A stretch of 64,000 bases of DNA, taken from NCBI RefSeq assembly GCF_001039355.2, contig NW_019776002.1, positions 252,414 to 316,413 of the forward strand, written 5' to 3'. The notes under the pieces were generated by a model. It saw only the letters and a list, made by a program, of their open reading frames with translations, was not told the origin of the DNA and did no database searches. Positions 61,801 through 64,000 of this stretch are shown one piece after another (within the stretch, counting starts at the first letter, position 1; every line of letters starts with the position of its first letter). The stretch comes from Lingula anatina (lineage: Eukaryota > Brachiopoda > Lingulata > Lingulida > Lingulidae). The position numbers were made by a program, and so were the translations under genes.

Positions 61801-63647
61801 ATGCCATTCCGCGCCACCAAACTCATCCCTTTCAGCAAAATACAACCATATAAAAAAACCTAATAATGTTCCACAAGGCAGGTTTTATTGAAGTAATTGG
61901 TCAAACTACCATCCATGGGATGGTCTATAAAGAGTAATGAGAACACAGGACAAAGAATGGAAACTATTGTTCAGATAATCAATAGGGTAAATGATAAAAA
62001 TTATTAGTTGTTTCAGAAAAAGTGCTTCATATTCCCAGAAAGAACAATTTGCTTCAAATGATTATCTTATGCATAAAAAAAAACATTTATCACCACACCT
62101 AACAATGCCTCTCAAAAATTATAAGAAAAACGGTGAAAATCAACGCATCTAATATCAGCTAAAAGCCAATTTCTTATATTTGTAGTTCTAATATATATAA
62201 TACCAAAAATCATGAAAATGAGCAATTATGATAATTTGACAGCCATCAGCCGAGCTGCTGATGCTATGACTAGTCAGCTGAGCAACATAACCTGCTCTCT
62301 TCTAACCCAGACTTTATTGATCTTATGATCGGCATCTTGTGCTCAGGGACCCCTGGGATATCACTGCTAATTCATTTACAAAAAAAGAAAGGAGACGGAG
62401 ACAGGAATGCAGGCAAAGTGAAGGCACGTGTGCTCAGCACGTGTGGCTTCCCAGTACACTAGCACAGACCTGGGCATTTACCAGTCTCGTGCACGTACAT
62501 GCACATGCATGTGTGTGCATGCATGCACAGTTATGAAATATTCTACTTTTCATAAAGACCAAAACCATTTATCCTGGTGTAATTTAATTTTGAGGACTTA
62601 ACTTTAAGTAAATTTCAGACAGCTTGGGGTAACATTTTGAAAATGATTCATGACAGCACACATTTTTTCAATAAACTTAAGCTGGGTGCTAACTAAAATC
62701 TCAGATGAATTTTTCAAAGCTAACTTTTTACTTTTTAACAACAAGGAAAGAGGAATATGGATTCATTCTTAGCACGTTTCCTAATGCTTTTACATTTATA
62801 AATAATGAAGTAGCTGCAGTAGCAGGCACAATCATGGGGGAAAAGACTAACATGCATTATTCACATAATGCACAGCAATCCAATATTCACAAAAACCCTG
62901 GCAATCTTTTCTTAGGAAGCAATATCTACTTTTTTTATTCCATTTTATCACAATGAAACCAGGGGTAATACTAACACAGACCATGCCTCACCGAGGAACT
63001 TCCTCTGCCACTGTAAATGTCTTTATTTATATGTTTTTTCTTTAAAAAACACAAATATCCTGACAAAGAAAATCATGTAAGAAAGTTAAGATCATTCGCA
63101 CTGTGTGATGTCATACAAGGCTAGATAATTTCGTATTTCTAAGGTCAGGTTAACTTTTCAGTGATTGATAAGGCTTGAAACTCTATACACCAGGAATTTC
63201 CTCTTAGAAAGCAATACATAACTGATACCTAAATCATGGTAACTTTGTACTGTTGGGCTAAAGGCCATAATTTGAGAAAAATTAACCAGAAAAATACCCA
63301 TGGATAAAGATCTAAGAGAATTTATTCATTGTTGCAGAGCAACTGCTAGTTTACCATTATTTCTGATCTCACTCTTCTCCTCCAAATTCTACAAAATCTT
63401 GCTTGATTTTGTTACATGGCAAGACTTTGGGCAATCCGGTATGGTTCCCAATCAGAGAGTTTCAAGTCTTCTATGCTGGTGGTAAATCTGATCAGTCAAA
63501 GGATACAATAGGTAATGCCTTGTTCCTGAAGTCGGTCACTTTGTACCGGAGCTGTAATGGATCCACATATCCTATCATGTGATGGGGACAGATCTCCTGT
63601 TCTTCTTCAGAAACTTTGTTGGTAATTATATCCAATCCTTTGTATAC
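21039..63647 (-). CDS. TRIT1: tRNA dimethylallyltransferase TRIT1 (MiaA family), eleven coding exons, 5' partial
   Basis: Transfers an isopentenyl group from DMAPP to A37 of certain cytosolic and mitochondrial tRNAs. Coding exons in transcript order: 63507-63647, 58638-58733, 31699-31880, 30058-30194, 29634-29745, 28297-28415, 24331-24408, 22838-22947, 22375-22492, 21273-21423, 21039-21123. They sum to 1329 bases (442 residues and a stop), with every phase matching. Visible motifs: [12 protein letters not shown], the substrate-binding [44 protein letters not shown], and a C-terminal C2H2 zinc finger (C-x2-C-x13-H-x5-H) as in eukaryotic but not bacterial enzymes. Human TRIT1 has 467 residues; what is missing here is the first exon with the P-loop and the catalytic Asp in SADSMQ, which must lie past 64000. 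Exon 4 of the visible set ends in a donor-bearing minisatellite. Confidence in identity is very high. Confidence 0.97.
21273..21423 (-). CDS. TRIT1: TRIT1 exon with the second half of the zinc finger
   Basis: Starts [20 protein letters not shown], giving the two His ligands of the C2H2 finger followed by a strongly basic stretch as in the human C-terminus (HIKSKSHLNQLKKRRR). Acceptor TTCAG|, donor GCTAG|GTGGGT, phase 2 out. Confidence 0.92.
21424..22374 (-). other. TRIT1 intron inside the zinc finger
   Basis: 951-bp intron that splits the finger between its Cys pair and His pair. Contains the 42-base poly-A run at 21546-21587. The part from about 21850 to 22150 is less AT-biased and shows no reading frame; I cannot say whether it is conserved. 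Confidence 0.7.
21546..21587. repeat. Poly-A run of 42 bases
   Basis: Uninterrupted A run preceded by a short CA repeat; it is a U run in the TRIT1 pre-mRNA. Confidence 0.95.
22375..22492 (-). CDS. TRIT1: TRIT1 exon with the first half of the zinc finger
   Basis: Encodes a linker and [18 protein letters not shown], giving the Cys pair of the C2H2 finger and the conserved Trp (human HLCDLCDRIIIGDREW). Acceptor TCCAG|, donor GAAG|GTATAA, phase 1 out. Confidence 0.94.
22838..22947 (-). CDS. TRIT1: TRIT1 exon
   Basis: Encodes [20 protein letters not shown] and on to VLEPACHIL, aligning with [20 protein letters not shown] and VLEPALEIV in human TRIT1. Acceptor TTTTCAG|, donor AAA|GTATGG. A palindromic element ends only 27 bases upstream of its acceptor. 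Confidence 0.95.
22974..23245. mobile_element. Palindromic MITE in a TRIT1 intron, close to an acceptor
   Basis: About 272 bp. Left arm GGCCATTCAGAATAAGAAGA ... AATATGGTGGACCCTACATG; the right arm is its reverse complement with a few changes (GCCCATTCAGAAGAGAAGAT ... AATATGGCGGACCCTACATG). The arms continue through GAAAGAAGAGC and the CCACCTCCACA region, so most of the element is one imperfect hairpin. The interior resembles the element at 63714-63997. No coding capacity. Confidence 0.8.
24331..24408 (-). CDS. TRIT1: TRIT1 exon
   Basis: Encodes [20 protein letters not shown] and KNRLL, aligning with [20 protein letters not shown] and KNRFL, the conserved basic tRNA-binding stretch. Acceptor ATTTCAG|, donor AGAA|GTAAGT. 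Confidence 0.96.
27151..27216. repeat. 11-bp tandem repeat, exactly six copies
   Basis: Six perfect copies of TTAGTCACAAG, which implies recent expansion. Confidence 0.95.
27288..27632. mobile_element. TTAA-ended MITE, copy 1
   Basis: Terminal inverted repeats of about 22 bases: TTAAAGTGATAATAACTCTT at the left and the reverse complement of TTAAAGGGATAATAACTCTT at the right. Shares its interior with copy 2 at 42203-42533 in the same orientation, including ATGAATTTTCCTG, ACATTCAAAGTTAGTCCCTG and GGAGGTCACGTG. TTAA at both ends would fit a piggyBac-type target, but this is an inference from two copies. Confidence 0.85.
28297..28415 (-). CDS. TRIT1: TRIT1 exon with the [11 protein letters not shown] motif
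   Basis: Encodes [20 protein letters not shown] and then ETLLKE, aligning with [18 protein letters not shown] of human TRIT1, the most conserved block of the C-terminal half. Acceptor TTTTTCAG|, donor GAAG|GTATAC. Confidence 0.97.
28416..29633 (-). other. TRIT1 intron, 1.2 kb
   Basis: No exon, element or repeat array recognised. An open plus-strand frame at 28859-29131 has no recognisable product. Confidence 0.7.
29634..29745 (-). CDS. TRIT1: TRIT1 exon
   Basis: Encodes [20 protein letters not shown] and [11 protein letters not shown], aligning with [20 protein letters not shown] and ELRDFHRRYNQ. Acceptor TTTACAG|, donor CACAA|GTACGA. Confidence 0.97.
29886..30082. repeat. 35-bp minisatellite made of a TRIT1 exon end plus its 5' splice site
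   Basis: Five full units (29886, 29921, 29956, 29991 and 30026) and a partial sixth at 30061-30082. The partial unit plus the last three bases of the fifth are the end of the TRIT1 exon. On the minus strand each unit reads TTCTGGGTGCAGTGTCAGCA then GACAG|GTGGGTTATA, that is 25 bases resembling the exon end and 10 of the intron. Possible exon ends are at 30058, 30023, 29988, 29953 and 29918. One unit has CAAGTGGG instead of CAGGTGGG at its junction. The array fills over half of a 312-bp intron. Confidence 0.95.
30058..30194 (-). CDS. TRIT1: TRIT1 exon, ending at the edge of a minisatellite
   Basis: Encodes [20 protein letters not shown], then [16 protein letters not shown], aligning with [20 protein letters not shown] and LKFSNPCILWLHADQ of human TRIT1. 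Acceptor TTCTGTAG|, donor GACAG|GTGGGT, phase 1. The frame stays open far past the donor through the repeat array, so later donors could be used, but only that at 29953 keeps phase. Confidence 0.92.
31088..31300. mobile_element. GGGCCCATTCCCA-type MITE, copy 1
   Basis: The right end is GGAATTGGGCCC, preceded by GATCGATCTA. The element is an imperfect palindrome: CTGCAGGGACTCTTGCTGAATG near the left mirrors CTAGCTGAGTGCAATCA from the right. It is the reverse complement of the copy at 45318-45548. Confidence 0.75.
31355..31527. mobile_element. GGGCCGTAGCC-ended palindromic element
   Basis: Starts CTCAGGCCCGTAGCCAGC and ends TTGGCTACGGCCCTGAG, an imperfect terminal inverted repeat, with G- and C-rich blocks (GGGGGGTTC, GAACCCCC) just inside. 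The interior resembles the relic at 15252-15365. No coding capacity. I recall very similar termini as a frequent repeat in marine invertebrate genomes. Confidence 0.75.
31699..31880 (-). CDS. TRIT1: TRIT1 exon
   Basis: Encodes an acidic, poorly conserved segment ([12 protein letters not shown]), then [20 protein letters not shown] and KRKII, aligning with [20 protein letters not shown] and KRKVA. Acceptor TTGCAG|, donor ATAAG|GTAGGT, phase 2 out. It follows a 26.8-kb intron. Confidence 0.96.
35155..35190 (+). repeat. (TGGGGG)n G-rich tract
   Basis: Several runs of five or more G separated by single T, able to form a G-quadruplex. Similar G-rich runs occur near 32802, 45134, 49359 and 58615. 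Confidence 0.85.
38773..39000. repeat. Degenerate tandem repeat around GTGGGATA
   Basis: An 11- to 22-bp period with variants of GTGGGATAAAGT and GTGGGACAATGT over about 230 bp. Units have diverged, so the array is old compared with those at 27151 and 39543. Confidence 0.85.
39543..39762. repeat. 44-bp minisatellite, five copies
   Basis: Five near-identical copies starting at 39543, 39587, 39631, 39675 and 39719, each with TGTAC(C/T)GTGGTCAAAG then AGCTGGGTCAGTGACACCAG. They differ at two or three positions. Unlike the arrays at 12664 and 29886 this one is far from any exon and has no donor consensus. Confidence 0.97.
41668..41882. mobile_element. GGCTCTATTCCCATAG-ended MITE, copy 1
   Basis: About 215 bp with ends GGCTCTATTCCCATAGAT and GGAAATGGGGTC and inner GATCGATCTA motifs at both sides. 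It is nearly identical over its length to the reverse complement of 59739-59951, including CCCGCGGGGAGTCTCACTAG and AGGGAGTTAGGTCGA. No open frame. It shares outer motifs with the elements at 31088 and 45318. Confidence 0.9.
42203..42533. mobile_element. TTAA-ended MITE, copy 2
   Basis: Ends TTAAAGGGATAACAACTGTT and its inverted match AACAGTTGTTATCCCTTTAA, which pair perfectly over 20 bases. Interior shared with 27288-27632; a T-rich run of about 25 bases is added inside this copy. Confidence 0.9.
43711..43797. repeat. (AT)n microsatellite, 87 bases
   Basis: An uninterrupted AT repeat able to form a cruciform. The Tyr-Ile frame through it is an artefact. Confidence 0.97.
45318..45548. mobile_element. 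GGGCCCATTCCCA-type MITE, copy 2
   Basis: Begins GGGGCCATTTCC and ends GGGAATGGGCCC. GATCCTACTCTGTGGGGACT and AACATACTCATA match the reverse complement of the copy at 31088-31300. Confidence 0.75.
47321..47580. repeat. Repeated CTATTCCAAAGG motif with an inverted end
   Basis: Variants of GGTC(C/T)GCTATTCCAAAGG recur at 47330, 47378, 47403 and 47421, and an inverted copy (TTTGGAATAGCAGACC) lies at about 47553-47568. The stretch at 59535-59670 has the same motifs (TTATTCTGAAGGTCCGATAT, GGGCCCGCTATTCC). Probably a decayed dispersed repeat. Confidence 0.5.
56575..56795. repeat. Degenerate tandem repeat around TTGATGTCAGTTAGGCTATATG
   Basis: About ten diverged units of roughly 20-24 bp, each with a version of GATGTCAGTTA(A/G)GC followed by TATATG. 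Confidence 0.8.
58638..58733 (-). CDS. TRIT1: TRIT1 exon with the substrate-binding GGT motif
   Basis: 32 codons, phase 0 at both ends. Encodes [20 protein letters not shown] and LLWHLL, aligning with [20 protein letters not shown] and LLWKVL; the Thr of GGT is a conserved active-site residue in MiaA enzymes. Acceptor TCATCAAG| is weak, lacking a good pyrimidine tract; donor CAG|GTAAGT is perfect. Skipping it would keep the frame but remove the active-site segment. Confidence 0.95.
59739..59951. mobile_element. GGCTCTATTCCCATAG-ended MITE, copy 2, inverted
   Basis: Reads ACCCCATTTCCATAGATTAG at the left and CTATGGGAATAGAGCC at the right; it is the near-perfect reverse complement of 41668-41882. 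Similarity this high over about 210 bp implies that both copies moved recently compared with other repeats here. Confidence 0.9.
60597..60693. repeat. (CCCT)n pyrimidine tract
   Basis: About 97 bases with almost only C and T on the plus strand. Purine on the TRIT1 sense strand; such tracts can form triplex DNA. Confidence 0.95.
60903..61025. repeat. CT-rich pyrimidine tract
   Basis: About 120 bases of mainly CCCTCC and TCTCTC with few purines, a second tract 210 bases after the (CCCT)n. Confidence 0.9.
61105..61167. repeat. (TGG)n then poly-G tract
   Basis: Eight TGG units run into 28 or more G with a short AA break near 61159. Strong quadruplex potential; run length may be inexact in any assembly. 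Confidence 0.9.
63507..63647 (-). CDS. TRIT1: TRIT1 exon, first in the window
   Basis: 47 codons, phase 0 at both ends. Encodes [20 protein letters not shown] and [10 protein letters not shown], then VTDFRNKA, aligning with [29 protein letters not shown] and VVDFRNRA. It starts exactly after the codon that ends SADSMQ in vertebrate TRIT1, so the preceding exon is needed for the P-loop. Acceptor GTTGCAG|, donor ATT|GTATCC. Confidence 0.96.
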
Positions 63648-64000
63648 CTGCAACGAAGGAAATGAAGAAAAATACTTACGTATACTACAGTCTTTTAATG
63701 TCCCATTCTGTTCAAGAAGAGCCGTGTGCTAGCTAGGCCGTGACCTAAATATGGCTGACCTACATCAAAGGAAGACCGCCTAATCCCATAATGGTCTCTC
63801 CGCCTCTCACACGCCTCCCCACGCGTCTAATTTCGACCAATTGAATTGAGTCGAGATTTAATTACTGTGCTCCTGCAGGGACGACGCCTGGGGAGCCGTG
63901 TGAGAGGCAGAGAGACCATTATAGGATTAGGCAGTCTTCCATTGATGTAGGTCAGCCATATTTAGGTCACAGCCTAGCTAGCATTCGGCTCTTCTCGATC
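63648..64000 (-). other. TRIT1 intron upstream of the first visible exon
   Basis: No exon with a P-loop is present. Most of the stretch is the palindromic element at 63714-63997. Confidence 0.85.
63714..63997. mobile_element. Palindromic MITE at the right edge
   Basis: Inverted arms of about 100 bases: AAGAAGAGCCGTGTGCTAGC and on through GTGACCTAAATATGG at the left; the right arm reads the same when reversed, with few mismatches. It continues through GGTCTCTCCGCCTCTCACACG. Interior motifs (CTAATCC, ATTTAATTA, GCCTCNCACACG) resemble the element at 22974-23245, suggesting one family with different termini. Confidence 0.85.

Larger units (their letters stand above)
58734..63506 (-). other. TRIT1 intron, 4.8 kb
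   Basis: Contains a palindromic element at 59739-59951, two pyrimidine-rich tracts and a (GGT)n/poly-G tract. No coding exon is recognisable. Confidence 0.75.

Noticed and set aside
63648-64000. First TRIT1 exon with the P-loop
   Set aside because: No frame with a GxTGxGKS-like motif is present on the minus strand; the stretch is mostly a palindromic element, so that exon lies outside the window.

Overview
This is nuclear DNA from an animal, most likely a marine invertebrate. The evidence is intron-rich genes with GT/AG splice sites, animal-specific gene families, AT-rich spacers, many short palindromic transposable elements, microsatellites and long poly-A and poly-G tracts. A mollusc or other lophotrochozoan fits, but the sequence does not settle the phylum. 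I see no bacterial, viral or transposase-coding genes, and no CRISPR array.

Three protein genes can be supported. (1) 2299-3465, minus strand: a single-exon gene for a two-pass membrane protein of the TMEM200 family. (2) 11214-17209, plus strand: a complete eight-exon F-box gene, the invertebrate counterpart of FBXO25/FBXO32 (atrogin-1), 338 residues. (3) 21039-63647, minus strand: the last eleven coding exons of TRIT1, the tRNA isopentenyltransferase that makes i6A37. Its first exon, with the ATP-binding P-loop, lies beyond the right edge. Every exon junction in genes 2 and 3 keeps phase. Genes 1 and 2 are divergent across about 7.7 kb; genes 2 and 3 converge tail to tail across about 3.8 kb. 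They act in different processes (membrane protein of unknown role, SCF ubiquitin ligase substrate receptor, tRNA modification), and nothing suggests joint function.

The TRIT1 introns hold most of the window, including one of 26.8 kb. They carry several families of palindromic elements, minisatellites, G-rich tracts, a long (AT)n and pyrimidine-rich tracts.

The most striking observation is that two unrelated genes each carry a minisatellite built from the same kind of material: the last 24-25 bases of an exon plus the first 10-18 bases of the following intron, including the 5' splice site. In the F-box gene a 42-bp unit is repeated seven times, each with a perfect AG|GTGAGT donor and all in one open frame. 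In TRIT1 a 35-bp unit is repeated five times beyond the real exon end, with a donor in each unit and only every third one in frame. A second notable pattern is that two TRIT1 exons are each flanked by inverted copies of one palindromic element.
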